A stretch of DNA of 64,000 bases from Pseudidiomarina marina (lineage in GTDB: Bacteria; Pseudomonadota; Gammaproteobacteria; Enterobacterales; Alteromonadaceae). The notes under the pieces are model-generated. The model saw nothing but the letters and a program-made list of their open reading frames with translations, did not search any database and was not told the DNA's origin. Made by a program: the position numbers and the translations under genes. The DNA lies in assembly GCF_003987045.1 (NCBI RefSeq), contig NZ_PIPZ01000004.1, positions 1 to 64,000 on the forward strand, written 5' to 3'. Of this stretch, positions 6,453-16,511 are shown in pieces (position 1 is the stretch's first letter; every line of letters begins with the position of its first letter).

Positions 6453-8491
6453 GCATTTCACCGATAGAACACTCAACATCACTGCGTATCGGATCAGTTG
6501 AATTTGTCTCTCCCGATGAAATAAAAGTTGGGCTCGATTTGGACGCTCCAGACGGTATCGCCGCTAACGCTGGGACACCTCGGGCCTTTCCCAGAGTTAA
6601 CAGTTATGTACTCATTGCAACCGAGTCAGGGTTTATCGTGTCTCAAGTGGAATGGATAGCTGTCGAGAAGTCACCATTCCCAAAGCGCAAAGGCTTTCAG
6701 GATTACGGGTTAATAGATTTACCTTTTCCATTAAGAAAAATGAAAGTCAGTCCGCTAGGGATACTAAAGTTTGATGGAAACAATTTTAAATTTAGACGAG
6801 GGGTTCAAGCTTTTCCAAGCGTTGGTGAACCCGTTTTAATACCTACAGATTCTCAGTTGAGAGCCATCGTAGAATCTGGCGATAATAGGCGAGTAAAAAT
6901 TGGCACGAGCCCAATTGCAGCGAACGCTGATGTATGTATCGACCCAGACCGCCTGTTCGGACGGCATTTAGCTGTTTTAGGTAACACTGGAAGTGGTAAA
7001 TCTTGTTCTGTTGCTGGCCTTATACAATGGTCACTTGAGTCAGCAAAAGCGAAAGTTGAACAAGATAATGAGAAGCCTAATGCAAGATTTATAGTACTCG
7101 ACCCCAACGGAGAATACTCAAAGGCTTTTGGCGATCAGGCGCGAGTATTTAAGGTTGGAGATGAAGTAACCCCTTTACAAGTGCCGCTCTGGTTTTGGAA
7201 TAGCGCCGAGTGGATTTCATTCACACAAGCTAGTCCTAAAGCACAAGCGCCACTATTGAGAAGGGCACTTCGGGCTATGAGAAATGAACAGTTCGAATTG
7301 TCTGAAGAAATCGATATTTCGGTGCGGAAGTTCTTAAGCACAATATTGATTAGTTCTAAACATGAACGGTCAACTGGAGCCCCTTGGGGTTCGTTTCCTA
7401 AGCCCAAAGGTTTCTATGAAAAAATTTGTAAATGGACAACAAGTGTAGAATCGCTAAAAAGCTTATTGGAAGGGACAGATACTCGGCTGGATGATTTACT
7501 AACTGCACTTGATAATTATCAACAAGCGAGATCAGGTCGACATCCGACATACGAATCCGACTTAAATGAAGTTAATCAACTAATCGACTCTATAACGACT
7601 GCATTTAATGAATTTGGTGGTTCTGAAAAAGATTTGCTTCCCAAGAGTGAAGATACCCCCTGTATTTTTGATGGTGATGTTTTCGTTTCTTATCTGGAGT
7701 CCCTTGCACAAGAAACTGGAAATGAACAATTCGTAGAATTTTTGTTGACCCGCATAAGAACCATGCTTGCAGATACTCGTATGAGCGAAATTATTGGGAA
7801 TAACGAGAGCATATCGCTTGCGGATTGGCTTAATACTTATATCGGTGAAGATAACGCACAAAATGGATGTGTAACAGTAATAGACCTCTCGTTGGTTCCA
7901 ACTGATATTACGCACATAATTACCGCTGTAATCGCTAGAATGACATTTGAAGCCCTTCAAAGATACCGTAAAGTAAATAATGAAACACTGCCGACGGTTC
8001 TGGTGATGGAAGAGGCACATACGTTTGTAAAAAGATATAAGGAAGATACAGAAAATCAAAATGCAGCGACCATTTGCTGTCAGGTCTTCGAAAAAGTAGC
8101 CCGTGAAGGTAGAAAGTTTGGACTTGGATTGGTTTTGTCATCTCAGCGCCCCTCTGAGTTATCGCCAACAGTATTATCTCAATGCAATAGCTTCCTTTTA
8201 CATAGAATAAGTAATGACCGAGATCAGGAATTGGTACATCGATTAGTACCGGATAACTTACGGGGCCTCTTAAGAGAACTACCATCTCTGCCCTCGCAAC
8301 AAGCAATTCTTCTTGGCTGGGCATCTGAACTACCAATAGTAGTCAAAATGAATGATTTAGATAAACACCAACGGCCTCATTCTGATGACCCTGATTATTG
8401 GGACGTTTGGTCTCGCCTAAAAGATCGATCTATCGACTGGTCAGGAATTGCTAACGACTGGCAGCACGTTGATGATGATTGGGATTCTTAA
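6449..8491 (+). CDS. HerA-type hexameric ATPase (DUF87) of a SIR2-HerA defence system
   Basis: 680 residues. An N-terminal beta-barrel (HAS-like, roughly 1-150) precedes a RecA-like ATPase with Walker A GNTGSGKS (178-185) and Walker B VLVMEEAH (517-524, E521/E522). SSQRPSELSPTVLSQCNSFLLHR is the arginine-finger/sensor region typical of HerA-FtsK ATPases. HerA proteins form hexameric DNA translocases; in defence operons they act with a partner effector, here the SIR2 protein. The start overlaps the SIR2 stop by 4 bases, with GAGG upstream. A terminator follows at 8511. Confidence 0.9.
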   Translation: MSISPIEHSTSLRIGSVEFVSPDEIKVGLDLDAPDGIAANAGTPRAFPRVNSYVLIATESGFIVSQVEWIAVEKSPFPKRKGFQDYGLIDLPFPLRKMKVSPLGILKFDGNNFKFRRGVQAFPSVGEPVLIPTDSQLRAIVESGDNRRVKIGTSPIAANADVCIDPDRLFGRHLAVLGNTGSGKSCSVAGLIQWSLESAKAKVEQDNEKPNARFIVLDPNGEYSKAFGDQARVFKVGDEVTPLQVPLWFWNSAEWISFTQASPKAQAPLLRRALRAMRNEQFELSEEIDISVRKFLSTILISSKHERSTGAPWGSFPKPKGFYEKICKWTTSVESLKSLLEGTDTRLDDLLTALDNYQQARSGRHPTYESDLNEVNQLIDSITTAFNEFGGSEKDLLPKSEDTPCIFDGDVFVSYLESLAQETGNEQFVEFLLTRIRTMLADTRMSEIIGNNESISLADWLNTYIGEDNAQNGCVTVIDLSLVPTDITHIITAVIARMTFEALQRYRKVNNETLPTVLVMEEAHTFVKRYKEDTENQNAATICCQVFEKVAREGRKFGLGLVLSSQRPSELSPTVLSQCNSFLLHRISNDRDQELVHRLVPDNLRGLLRELPSLPSQQAILLGWASELPIVVKMNDLDKHQRPHSDDPDYWDVWSRLKDRSIDWSGIANDWQHVDDDWDS

Positions 8492-8510
8492 TTCAACATC
8501 GGAAAGTAAA

Positions 8511-8531
8511 AAGCCCACACGAGGTGGGCTT
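8511..8531 (+). terminator. Rho-independent terminator after herA
   Basis: AAGCCCAC (8511-8518) and GTGGGCTT (8524-8531) form a perfect 8-bp stem with a 5-base loop. A-rich sequence precedes and CACTTTT follows. It marks the right end of the defence operon and may also stop gcvP transcription coming from the other side. Confidence 0.75.
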
Positions 8532-8537
8532 CACTTT

Positions 8538-8589
8538 TAAACGACTTATTGACGGTAATCGTCTTTTTATTCCCAGTAAACGACTTATT
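8538..8589. repeat. 13-bp direct repeats at the island/gcvP junction
   Basis: TAAACGACTTATT occurs at 8538-8550 and again at 8577-8589, 39 bp apart, between the herA terminator and the end of gcvP. This is the border between accessory and core DNA. Confidence 0.6.
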
Positions 8590-8615
8590 TCATGGGAACA
8601 TCATCCAAACCAATC

Positions 8616-11501
8616 TTAACGATAAGTATCAACCGCCGGGCAACTACACATCAGATTCCGGTCGCCGTACACGTCGTCAATGCGGTTCACGCTTGGCCAG
8701 AACTTGTTCACCTTAACGGCGGCCACAGGGTATGCAGCAAGTTCACGGCTGTATGGGCGGTCCCAGTTGGCATCAACAATGTCTGCTAACGTGTGTGGTG
8801 CGTTGTGCAGTGGGTTGTTGTCTTCTGGCCACTCGCCGGCTTCAACGCGTTTCGCTTCTTCACGAATGCTGATCATGGCTTCAATGAAGCGGTCTAGCTC
8901 AGCTTTCGATTCAGACTCGGTTGGCTCAACCATTAACGTACCCGCTACTGGGAAGCTCATGGTTGGGCTGTGGAAGCCGTAGTCTTGCAAGCGTTTTGCC
9001 ACGTCCATTTCAGTCACGCCACAAGCGTCTTTTAATGGGCGTAAATCGATAATACATTCGTGCGCAACACGGTCGTTACGGCCTTTGTACAGAATTGGGT
9101 AGTGCTTGCTCAAGTGCTTCGCAATGTAGTTGGCGTTCATAATCGCCACTTCCGTTGCTTCGCGCAGGCCGCGTGAACCCATCATCACAATGTACATCCA
9201 CGAAATTGGTAAAATGCTCGCGCTACCAAATGGTGCTGCAGATACCGCGCCGTTTTCAGCATCGGTGTCGGCAATTTTCACCACACTGTGGTTCGGTAAG
9301 AATGGTGCTAAGTGTTTCTTCACACCAATTGGGCCCATACCAGGACCACCACCGCCGTGCGGAATACAGAAGGTTTTGTGCAAGTTTAAGTGCGATACAT
9401 CGGCACCAATGTAACCTGGTGAGGTCACGCCCACTTGCGCGTTCATGTTGGCACCATCAAGGTAAACCTGACCACCGTGCGCGTGCACAATGTCACAGAT
9501 ATCTTTAATGCCTTCTTCGTATACGCCGTGCGTTGACGGGTAAGTCACCATGATGCATGACAAGTTGTCGCCTGCTTCAGCAGCTTTCGCTTTCAAGTCA
9601 GCCAAATCAACGTTACCGTTCTTGTCACAGTCAACCACTACCACGTTCATGCTCATCATTTGCGCTGAAGCTGGGTTGGTACCGTGCGCTGAGCTTGGAA
9701 TCAAGCAGATGTTGCGATGCGCATCGCCACGGCTTTGGTGATATTTCTGAATCGCTAACAAGCCGGCGTATTCGCCTTGTGCACCAGAGTTTGGTTGCAT
9801 CGACATCACGTCGTAGCCAGTAATATCCACTAACCACTCTGACAAGGTGCTGAGTAGCTCAGCGTACCCTTGCGCTTGGTCTGCTGGGCAGAACGGATGC
9901 AACTGACCGAATTCCGGCCAAGTGACGGGGATCATTTCAGCGGTGGCGTTGAGTTTCATGGTACATGAGCCCAACGAGATCATGCTGTGGTTCAACGACA
10001 AGTCTTTGTTTTCAAGCTGCTTGATGTAACGCAGCATTTCGGTTTCAGAGTGATAGCTGTTGAATACTGGGTGTTCCAGAATCGCGCTCTCACGGCGAAG
10101 TGCCGCTGGAATTGATTCAACTTCACCTGAAGCGACACGTGAATCTAGTACATCAATTTCTAAACCGTGATCAGCACCGAATAACGCGGCGAACAAGGCG
10201 TCAACGTCTTGGCGAGTTTTCGCTTCATCTAAGCTCACGCCGAACTGGCCGTTGCCGTCAACGCGCAAGTTAATTTCTGCTTTATCAGCTCGCGCTAATA
10301 CGTCAGAGGTATCGCCTTCAAGTTTGAAAGTTAAGGTATCGAACCAATGGCTGTTCAATACTTTCACGCCTTTCTCTTTCAAGCCAAGCGCGACAATGTC
10401 AGTCAAACGGTTAATGCGTGATGCGATGGTTTTCAGGCCTTGTGGGCCGTGGTATACCGCGTAGAACGATGCCATGTTGGCAAGCAATACCTGCGCAGTA
10501 CAGATGTTCGAGTTCGCTTTCTCACGACGGATGTGCTGTTCACGAGTTTGCATTGCCATACGCAATGCTTGGTTGTCACGGGTGTCTTTGGAAACACCAA
10601 TGATACGACCTGGCAGTGAACGCTTGTATTTGTCACGGGTTGCAAAGAATGCGGCGTGCGGGCCGCCATAACCCATTGGTACGCCGAAACGTTGTGCTGA
10701 ACCCAGCACCATGTCAGCGCCCATTTCGCCTGGCGATTTCAACAACACCAGGCTCATGATATCTGCGGCAACGGCAACAATACCTTTGTTCGCTTGAATA
10801 TCAGCAATCAGCTTCTCGATGTTGTGAATTTCACCATTGCGGTCTGGGTATTGCAACAACGCACCGAATACGTCGTGGTTATCGGCTTCACGCGCTGGCC
10901 CAACAATTACGTCGAAACCAAACTGCTCGGCGCGGGTTTTCACCACGTCGATAGTTTGTGGGAACACGTTGTCAGCAACGTAGTAGGTGTTCGATTTGCT
11001 CTTGCTGACACGCTTCGACATGGCCATGGCTTCGGCCGCTGCGGTTGCTTCGTCAAGCAATGACGCGCTCGCCAGTTCAAGGCCTGTCAAATCCATGGTC
11101 ATTTGTTGGAAGTTCAAAATGGCTTCTAAGCGACCCTGAGCAATTTCTGGCTGGTACGGCGTGTACGCAGTGTACCAACCTGGGTTCTCAAGTACGTTAC
11201 GCAAAATAACGTTCGGTACTAGGGTGTCGTAGTAACCCATACCGATAAATGACTTGTACACTTTGTTCTTGCTCGCGATACCTTTGAGTTTAGCAAGCGC
11301 TTCACGCTCGTTCATTGGTTCGCCAACAGACAAAAATGGGTCGCGACGAATCGCGCCAGGAACGGTGTCACGCGTAAGCTCTTCGAGTGAGCTAACACCC
11401 AACTCAGCCAACATCGCCTTGGTTTCATCAGCACTTGGGCCAATGTGGCGGGCAATGAATTCACCGTGATTTTCTAACTGCTTCAGCGTAGTAGTCGTCA
11501 T
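8616..11501 (-). CDS. gcvP: Glycine dehydrogenase (decarboxylating), P-protein
   Basis: 961 residues, the usual length of the fused (single-chain) P-protein. It decarboxylates glycine and passes the aminomethyl group to lipoyl-GcvH in the glycine cleavage system. The PLP lysine is in [22 protein letters not shown]-terminal FIARHIGPS and C-terminal NLMCSCP are also family landmarks. It is the last gene of gcvTHP, separated from gcvH by a terminator-like hairpin, so its level may be lower than that of gcvT and gcvH. Its 3' end borders the defence island. Confidence 0.98.
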   Translation of the reverse strand: MTTTTLKQLENHGEFIARHIGPSADETKAMLAELGVSSLEELTRDTVPGAIRRDPFLSVGEPMNEREALAKLKGIASKNKVYKSFIGMGYYDTLVPNVILRNVLENPGWYTAYTPYQPEIAQGRLEAILNFQQMTMDLTGLELASASLLDEATAAAEAMAMSKRVSKSKSNTYYVADNVFPQTIDVVKTRAEQFGFDVIVGPAREADNHDVFGALLQYPDRNGEIHNIEKLIADIQANKGIVAVAADIMSLVLLKSPGEMGADMVLGSAQRFGVPMGYGGPHAAFFATRDKYKRSLPGRIIGVSKDTRDNQALRMAMQTREQHIRREKANSNICTAQVLLANMASFYAVYHGPQGLKTIASRINRLTDIVALGLKEKGVKVLNSHWFDTLTFKLEGDTSDVLARADKAEINLRVDGNGQFGVSLDEAKTRQDVDALFAALFGADHGLEIDVLDSRVASGEVESIPAALRRESAILEHPVFNSYHSETEMLRYIKQLENKDLSLNHSMISLGSCTMKLNATAEMIPVTWPEFGQLHPFCPADQAQGYAELLSTLSEWLVDITGYDVMSMQPNSGAQGEYAGLLAIQKYHQSRGDAHRNICLIPSSAHGTNPASAQMMSMNVVVVDCDKNGNVDLADLKAKAAEAGDNLSCIMVTYPSTHGVYEEGIKDICDIVHAHGGQVYLDGANMNAQVGVTSPGYIGADVSHLNLHKTFCIPHGGGGPGMGPIGVKKHLAPFLPNHSVVKIADTDAENGAVSAAPFGSASILPISWMYIVMMGSRGLREATEVAIMNANYIAKHLSKHYPILYKGRNDRVAHECIIDLRPLKDACGVTEMDVAKRLQDYGFHSPTMSFPVAGTLMVEPTESESKAELDRFIEAMISIREEAKRVEAGEWPEDNNPLHNAPHTLADIVDANWDRPYSRELAAYPVAAVKVNKFWPSVNRIDDVYGDRNLMCSCPAVDTYR

Positions 11502-11554
11502 TTACTTCAGGTCCCCTAGCTTCCGGGTGGATACAAGACATTTGAAACACAAAA

Positions 11555-11575
11555 CCCCGGTGCAAGAGACCGGGG
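11555..11575 (-). terminator. Hairpin with T-tract between gcvH and gcvP
   Basis: CCCCGGT (11555-11561) pairs with ACCGGGG (11569-11575) over a 7-base loop. On the minus strand it is followed by TTTTGTGTTTC. It fits an intrinsic terminator or attenuator inside the gcv operon. Confidence 0.7.
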
Positions 11576-11595
11576 CTTGGCAACAAAACGAGCTG

Positions 11596-11985
11596 TTATT
11601 CTTCGTCGATAACTGCTTGATAACCTTCGGCATCAAGCAAGCTTTCAACTTCACTTGGGTCTTCGGCTTTAATTTTGAACAACCAGCCGTCACCAAATGG
11701 GTCATTGTTTACAGTTTCTGGCGCATCTTCTAAGTCTTCGTTCACTTCAACAATTTCACCAGCAATTGGTGCATAAATGTCAGAAGCGGCTTTGACTGAT
11801 TCTGCTACGGCAACGTCGTCACCAGCGGCTACGTTGGCGCCAACTTCTGGCAATTCAACGAACACCATGTCGCCAAGCAAATCTTGTGCGTGCTCAGTGA
11901 TACCTACTGTGAAAATGCCGTCACCTTCGTTGCGCACCCACTCATGCGTTGATGCGTACTTAAGTTCCTTTGGAATATTGCTCAT
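11596..11985 (-). CDS. gcvH: Glycine cleavage system H protein (lipoyl carrier)
   Basis: 129 residues from the ATG at 11985, preceded by GAGGAACAG; a longer frame to 12006 lacks a binding site and adds seven atypical residues. The lipoylated lysine lies in ESVKAASD. The protein shuttles the aminomethyl intermediate between GcvP, GcvT and lipoamide dehydrogenase. It lies between gcvT and gcvP. Confidence 0.97.
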   Translation of the reverse strand: MSNIPKELKYASTHEWVRNEGDGIFTVGITEHAQDLLGDMVFVELPEVGANVAAGDDVAVAESVKAASDIYAPIAGEIVEVNEDLEDAPETVNNDPFGDGWLFKIKAEDPSEVESLLDAEGYQAVIDEE

Positions 11986-12024
11986 GTTCTGTTCCTCGTA
12001 ATTCAATTCTTAAAAAATGATGGC

Positions 12025-13107
12025 TTAGGCAAGTACTGATTTGCCCTGACGCACGAAGCTTGGTTTGACCACGCTTACTGTAACTAATTTCTTGCGAATT
12101 TCCACCTCTGCTGTTTCACCCACAGAAGCTGGTACGCGTGCCATAGCAATTGAGAAACCAAGCGTTGGCGAGAAAGTACCTGAGGTAATTTCGCCTTCAC
12201 CGCCGTCAACAATCACTTTTTGACCATGACGCAATACGCCTTTGTCTTTCATCACCAAGCCAACTAATTTGGCATGGCCTGCTGCTTTTTGCTGTTCGAG
12301 TGCTTCGCGACCGATGAATTTGCGATCGGCTGGCTCAAACGCCACGCTCCAACCCATATTGGCTTCTAAAGGCGATACGGATTCGTCCATATCTTGGCCG
12401 TACAGGTTCATGCCCGCTTCTAAGCGCAAGGTATCACGTGCGCCTAAACCACATGGCTGCACGCCAACGTTTAATAGGTCATCCCAAAGCTGCTCGACTT
12501 TGTCACCAGGTACGACAATTTCATAGCCTTTTTCGCCGGTGTAGCCGGTGGTCGCGATGAAGTAATCGCCCACTTGCTCAGACATAAAAGGTTTCATGCC
12601 AGCAACTGGTGCGAACGCGTCGTCGCCTAATACCAGTTTGAGTTTCTCTTCAGCTTTCGGGCCTTGTAGAGCGAGCATGCCGAGGCTTGGTTGCTCAGTA
12701 ATGGTGACTTTGAAATCGCTCGCCACACCGTGAATCCATTCCATATCGCGCTCACGTGTCGCTGAGTTCACCACCAAGCGATACGATTCATCGGTGAAGA
12801 AATAGACAATCAGGTCGTCAATCACGCCGCCCTGTTCGTTCAGCATGCCGCTGTAAAGCGCTTTGCCTGGAACAGTTAATTTGGCCACGTCGTTAGCTAA
12901 TAGGTAACGTAAGAATGGTTTTGCATCAATGCCGGCAACGTCAACAATAGTCATGTGCGACACATCGAATACGCCTGAATCGTTACGTACAGCATGATGC
13001 TCTTCAATTTGCGAGCCGTAGTTCAGCGGCATATCCCAGCCGTGGAAGTCCACCATTTTCGCGCCAGCTTTAACGTGCGCGTCATACAAAGGAGTGCGAT
13101 TTGCCAT
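12025..13107 (-). CDS. gcvT: Aminomethyltransferase (T-protein) of glycine cleavage
   Basis: 360 residues, standard length. It transfers the one-carbon unit from lipoyl-GcvH to tetrahydrofolate, releasing ammonia. N-terminal [20 protein letters not shown] and GVFDVSHM are signature segments, and [11 protein letters not shown] is the folate-site motif. First gene of gcvTHP. The upstream 180 bp carries a good sigma-70 promoter and is shared with a divergent LysR gene. Confidence 0.97.
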   Translation of the reverse strand: MANRTPLYDAHVKAGAKMVDFHGWDMPLNYGSQIEEHHAVRNDSGVFDVSHMTIVDVAGIDAKPFLRYLLANDVAKLTVPGKALYSGMLNEQGGVIDDLIVYFFTDESYRLVVNSATRERDMEWIHGVASDFKVTITEQPSLGMLALQGPKAEEKLKLVLGDDAFAPVAGMKPFMSEQVGDYFIATTGYTGEKGYEIVVPGDKVEQLWDDLLNVGVQPCGLGARDTLRLEAGMNLYGQDMDESVSPLEANMGWSVAFEPADRKFIGREALEQQKAAGHAKLVGLVMKDKGVLRHGQKVIVDGGEGEITSGTFSPTLGFSIAMARVPASVGETAEVEIRKKLVTVSVVKPSFVRQGKSVLA

Positions 13108-13169
13108 GACCTAGTTGTCCTTTTTTGTTGTCGAGATGCGAGTTTGCCGCATTCAAAAAATTACCGCGA

Positions 13170-13198
13170 ATTATAGAACTCAAAGCGCCTTGCAACAA
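13170..13198 (-). promoter_or_regulatory. Predicted sigma-70 promoter of gcvTHP
   Basis: On the minus strand TTGTTG (13193-13198) and TATAAT (13170-13175) are separated by exactly 17 bases, about 60 bp before the gcvT ATG. The surrounding spacer is very AT-rich and could hold sites for the divergent LysR regulator. Confidence 0.65.
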
Positions 13199-13291
13199 AT
13201 GAATATTACTTATACATTTATAAAAATATTAAATACGGATTTATAATGTATTAAGTTTAATTATGAATTCGGCTCGTTACAGGAACTTGTG

Positions 13292-14149
13292 ATGCAACAC
13301 CTTCCGCTTGAGGCATTACGTGCTTTCGTTAGCATCTATGAGCTACAAAGTTATACCGCGGCAGCGCAGCAACTGAACCGTTCGCAGCCCGCGATTAGCC
13401 TGCAATTGCGGCGGCTTGAAGAGCTGCTTGAAACCTCTTTACTCACGCGTAGCGGCGGGCGTATTCATCTAACGCCCAGCGGCACTGAATTGCTTGAACA
13501 AGCGCGCACGTTGTTGAGCCTCAATGATCAAATTATCGCCCGCTTCACCGAACCTGCGGTATCAGGTCAGGTGCGACTGGGTATTCCCAGTGAATTTGCC
13601 AGTAAATTATTGCCGCAGGTATTAGGCCAGTTCGCTCATGCCTACCCAAACGTGTCGTTGTCGGTAACATCAGCGCTCAGCAAAGACTTGTTAAAAGACG
13701 AGCAAGCGCATTTTGATTTAGTGATTGCCTTAAAAGAGCCGGATAAACGCATTACTCGTCCAGGTTTAGTGATACTCAAACAAGAACCATTGGTTTGGGT
13801 TGGCGCCGGTGCTGATCTTAACACACAGCAAGACGATTTATCGTTGGTGGTGGCGCCAGAAGGCTGTATTTATCGACGCCGTGCGCTTGGTGCGTTGCGT
13901 CAGGCGAATATTCCTGCGCGTATCAGCTATACCAATGCGGACTTTTCCGGTTTAACGGCGGCAATTGAGAGTGGTCTTGGCTTAACGGTATTAGCGCAAA
14001 GTACGGTGCCCGATAACTTGTCGCGCCAGCAGCGCATTGGCCCTATCACATTGCCGGAACTTGGCGAAGTGAGCGTTGCCATGTGGCAAGCCGATACAAC
14101 CAATCAGGCGGCTCGGCAGTTAGCCCAATTTATTCAAGAACGTATTTAA
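13292..14149 (+). CDS. LysR-family transcriptional regulator
   Basis: 285 residues from ATG 13292, which has AGGA seven bases upstream (an in-frame GTG three bases earlier is less well placed). The winged helix-turn-helix is in residues 4-62 (SYTAAAQQLNRSQPAISLQLRRLEE in part), followed by the LysR substrate-binding domain. The N-terminal sequence resembles the LrhA/HexA branch. It is divergent from gcvT, so regulation of glycine cleavage is possible, although the E. coli regulator GcvA is not encoded next to gcvT. The ligand is unknown. Confidence 0.85.
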   Translation: MQHLPLEALRAFVSIYELQSYTAAAQQLNRSQPAISLQLRRLEELLETSLLTRSGGRIHLTPSGTELLEQARTLLSLNDQIIARFTEPAVSGQVRLGIPSEFASKLLPQVLGQFAHAYPNVSLSVTSALSKDLLKDEQAHFDLVIALKEPDKRITRPGLVILKQEPLVWVGAGADLNTQQDDLSLVVAPEGCIYRRRALGALRQANIPARISYTNADFSGLTAAIESGLGLTVLAQSTVPDNLSRQQRIGPITLPELGEVSVAMWQADTTNQAARQLAQFIQERI

Positions 14150-14163
14150 GCGTATTCCCCGGG

Positions 14164-15324
14164 TTATTCGCCAAGCGCCGCTTTAATTAGTTGGCGTTTC
14201 AATGGCTGAATGCTGTTGGCTGCTTTGAAACCAATGCCACGTACCAGTTTTGCCAACGGATTCGCGGTACCAAAACCGCGTTTAAAAGCTTCCATAGCAG
14301 AAATCATTGTGACGGCTGCCGCTTTGCGCTTGCGTTCCCATGCGCGCAATTCGCGGTGATTCGCGTTGCTAGCAAACACCGGTAGCAAATCAACTACATC
14401 GCCAAAACCTAAGTTAGCGCCCTGCCCGGCTAACGGATGAATACTGTGTGCGGCGTCACCGATTAAGATTAAGCGGTCATCTAGCCAACGCTGTGCGTAT
14501 TGCATGCGTAGTGGGAAGCCTGCTCGCGCAGATGCTAATTCCAACTTGCCTAAACACTGATCGCTTGCTGCTTGTAGCTGATTGATAAAGGTTTGGTCAT
14601 CAAGCGCTTGCAGGTGCTGCGCTTTGTCCTCATCGGCTGACCACACTAGCGATACCAAGTGCGTATCGTTCAGTGGTAACCATGCAATCGGCCCGGTTGG
14701 CAGAAACACTTGGCGCGCAATGCCATCATGCGGCTTCTCGGTTTTGATTACTGCCACAATGCCAGTTTGCTCATAATCCCAGAAGCTAAGCGGTAACTTC
14801 GCGCGTTCGCGCGTCGGTGAACGATTCCCATCGGCGGCAATCAGGTAATCTGCTTGCAGTTGCTGGTTTGAGCGTAGCTTGACGGTCACTTGTAAGGCGT
14901 TGGTGGTATGCTCGACCACTTCATCGTCGGCAATAATCTGTACGCCCTGCTCGGTAGCGACATCCCACAAGGTTTGCTCAAGCACCTTGTTTTCAACAAT
15001 CGCGCCGAGATCGTCTGCACCGGCTTCTGCTGCTGAAAACTCGATGTGACCAAAGCTATCGTGGTCCCACACCTGCATACCGGTATAAGGCCCAAGACGC
15101 TGCTGTGGCAGACGTTGCCACACGCCTAATTCACGTAACAAGGCACGGCTGTGATGCGCTAAGGCACTTACGCGTAACTCTGGCGACTCGGTGTATTCAG
15201 GACGCCCACTGCGCTCAATGAGATACACGCGATGCCCCTGCAGGCGCAAGCCTAACGCGACGCTGAGGCCTATCATGCCACCACCGACAACCACGATTGT
15301 TTGTGCTTTAAACGGTGTACTCAT
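14164..15324 (-). CDS. ubiI: FAD-dependent ubiquinone-biosynthesis hydroxylase, UbiI/VisC type
   Basis: 386 residues of the UbiH/UbiF/VisC/COQ6 family. It has the N-terminal dinucleotide motif VVVGGGMIGLSVALGL, a middle DG motif (LIAADGNRSPTRE) and C-terminal GDAAHSIHPLAGQGANLGFGD. The reaction in E. coli is C5 hydroxylation of the ubiquinone ring. The specific symbol rests on synteny (pepP-ubiH-ubiI-gcvT). Its ATG overlaps the ubiH stop as ATGA, so it is coupled to the upstream gene. Confidence 0.88.
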   Translation of the reverse strand: MSTPFKAQTIVVVGGGMIGLSVALGLRLQGHRVYLIERSGRPEYTESPELRVSALAHHSRALLRELGVWQRLPQQRLGPYTGMQVWDHDSFGHIEFSAAEAGADDLGAIVENKVLEQTLWDVATEQGVQIIADDEVVEHTTNALQVTVKLRSNQQLQADYLIAADGNRSPTRERAKLPLSFWDYEQTGIVAVIKTEKPHDGIARQVFLPTGPIAWLPLNDTHLVSLVWSADEDKAQHLQALDDQTFINQLQAASDQCLGKLELASARAGFPLRMQYAQRWLDDRLILIGDAAHSIHPLAGQGANLGFGDVVDLLPVFASNANHRELRAWERKRKAAAVTMISAMEAFKRGFGTANPLAKLVRGIGFKAANSIQPLKRQLIKAALGE

Positions 15325-16511
15325 GCGTTTCGAAATCCCATGGTTTGACGCGCGAAGACGTGTCGCAATGGCGGCAGATTATCTAGTCCAAACAAGGCGA
15401 GATTTCGGCCCACCACAAGCGGCACATGTTGATTCGAGAAACCACGCACTAAGCTATCGGTTAACCCAATAATTCGCCGGTAATCTTGCTGACGGCGTTC
15501 ATTATAGATACTTAGCCAACGATATTGCCCAGGGTCTTGTGCTGTTAGTAATTGCTCACTTAATTCAATCGCATCACGTACACCGAGGTTAAAGCCTTGG
15601 CCGGCAATGGGGTGCAAGGTATGCGAGGCGTTGCCAATAATCACGCTACGATGACTGATATTGGAATCAGCCAAATGCAGTTGCAGCGGATACTGAACAC
15701 GGTCACGAACCGCCACAAAACGCCCTGCGCGATATCCAAATGCCTGCTGGCATGCAGTTAAGAACTCGGCGTCAGATAAGTGCATGGCCTGCGCTGCATG
15801 CTCTGGGCTTAAGCTCCACACTAACGACGCTTGTTGCGCTGGCAATGGCAATAACGCAATCGGGCCGGTGTCAGTGAAGCGCTCATAAGCCCAGCCATCA
15901 AGATCTTCCGACAACGTTAACGTCGCAATAATGCCTACTTGCTGGTAATCGGTGTGTTGCATGGCTATGCCGGTGTCGTCTCGCACTTGCGAGCGCTGAC
16001 CATCGGCCCCGATGAGAAGTTGTGCCGTAAGCTCCGCTTTAGTGTCATGCTGCTTATAGTGCACGGTAATTGAATCACGTTCGCGCTCCGCACGCTCAAA
16101 CCATGCTCCGCCCAGCCATTCGATATTGGTTTCTTGCAAACAGGCTTCGTACAATGCGCGGTTTAATGCCGCGGCGGCGATGACTTGGCCCATTGCGGCA
16201 ACGCCGTGTTGCGCCGCATGCAAACGGGTCATGCCGAGATGGCCACGGTCGCTGACATGAATATGATCGATCGGACTGGCCTGGTCAGCCACATGCTGCC
16301 ACACGCCAATTTGTTCTAACAACGCGACAGTCGCGGCGGCTAAGGCAATGGTTCGTTTGTCTTGTGCGGGCCCTTGTTGTTGCGGTTCCAGCACAGCAAT
16401 GCGCCAGTCTTGGCGACCGCGAGCCAACAGCAGCGCCGTCAGCGCACCAACTAGGCCGCCGCCGGCGATAACCACTGGGTATTTTTCTGTGCTTATTTTG
16501 CCGTCATCCAT
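15321..16511 (-). CDS. ubiH: 2-octaprenyl-6-methoxyphenol hydroxylase, UbiH type
   Basis: 396 residues, FAD-dependent aromatic hydroxylase of ubiquinone biosynthesis (C1 hydroxylation in E. coli). IAGGGLVGALTALLL binds the ADP part of FAD; LIGADGQRSQVR is the DG motif. GNASHTLHPIAGQGFNLG has the GNA variant seen in UbiH rather than the GDAAH of UbiI, supporting the assignment. The start overlaps the end of pepP by 19 bases and the stop overlaps the ubiI start by 4, so the three genes are one operon. Confidence 0.9.
   Translation of the reverse strand: MDDGKISTEKYPVVIAGGGLVGALTALLLARGRQDWRIAVLEPQQQGPAQDKRTIALAAATVALLEQIGVWQHVADQASPIDHIHVSDRGHLGMTRLHAAQHGVAAMGQVIAAAALNRALYEACLQETNIEWLGGAWFERAERERDSITVHYKQHDTKAELTAQLLIGADGQRSQVRDDTGIAMQHTDYQQVGIIATLTLSEDLDGWAYERFTDTGPIALLPLPAQQASLVWSLSPEHAAQAMHLSDAEFLTACQQAFGYRAGRFVAVRDRVQYPLQLHLADSNISHRSVIIGNASHTLHPIAGQGFNLGVRDAIELSEQLLTAQDPGQYRWLSIYNERRQQDYRRIIGLTDSLVRGFSNQHVPLVVGRNLALFGLDNLPPLRHVFARQTMGFRNA

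Noticed and set aside
7580-8336. Long minus-strand ORFs inside herA
   Set aside because: They are shadows of the strongly supported HerA frame, with no family resemblance or plausible start signals.
8680-11469. Plus-strand ORFs opposite gcvP
   Set aside because: All fall inside the well-conserved gcvP gene in antisense frames and have no recognisable protein features.
13108-13291. Glycine riboswitch before gcvT
   Set aside because: The leader after the predicted promoter is short and AT-rich, and I see no paired glycine-aptamer core. Control by a protein is more likely.
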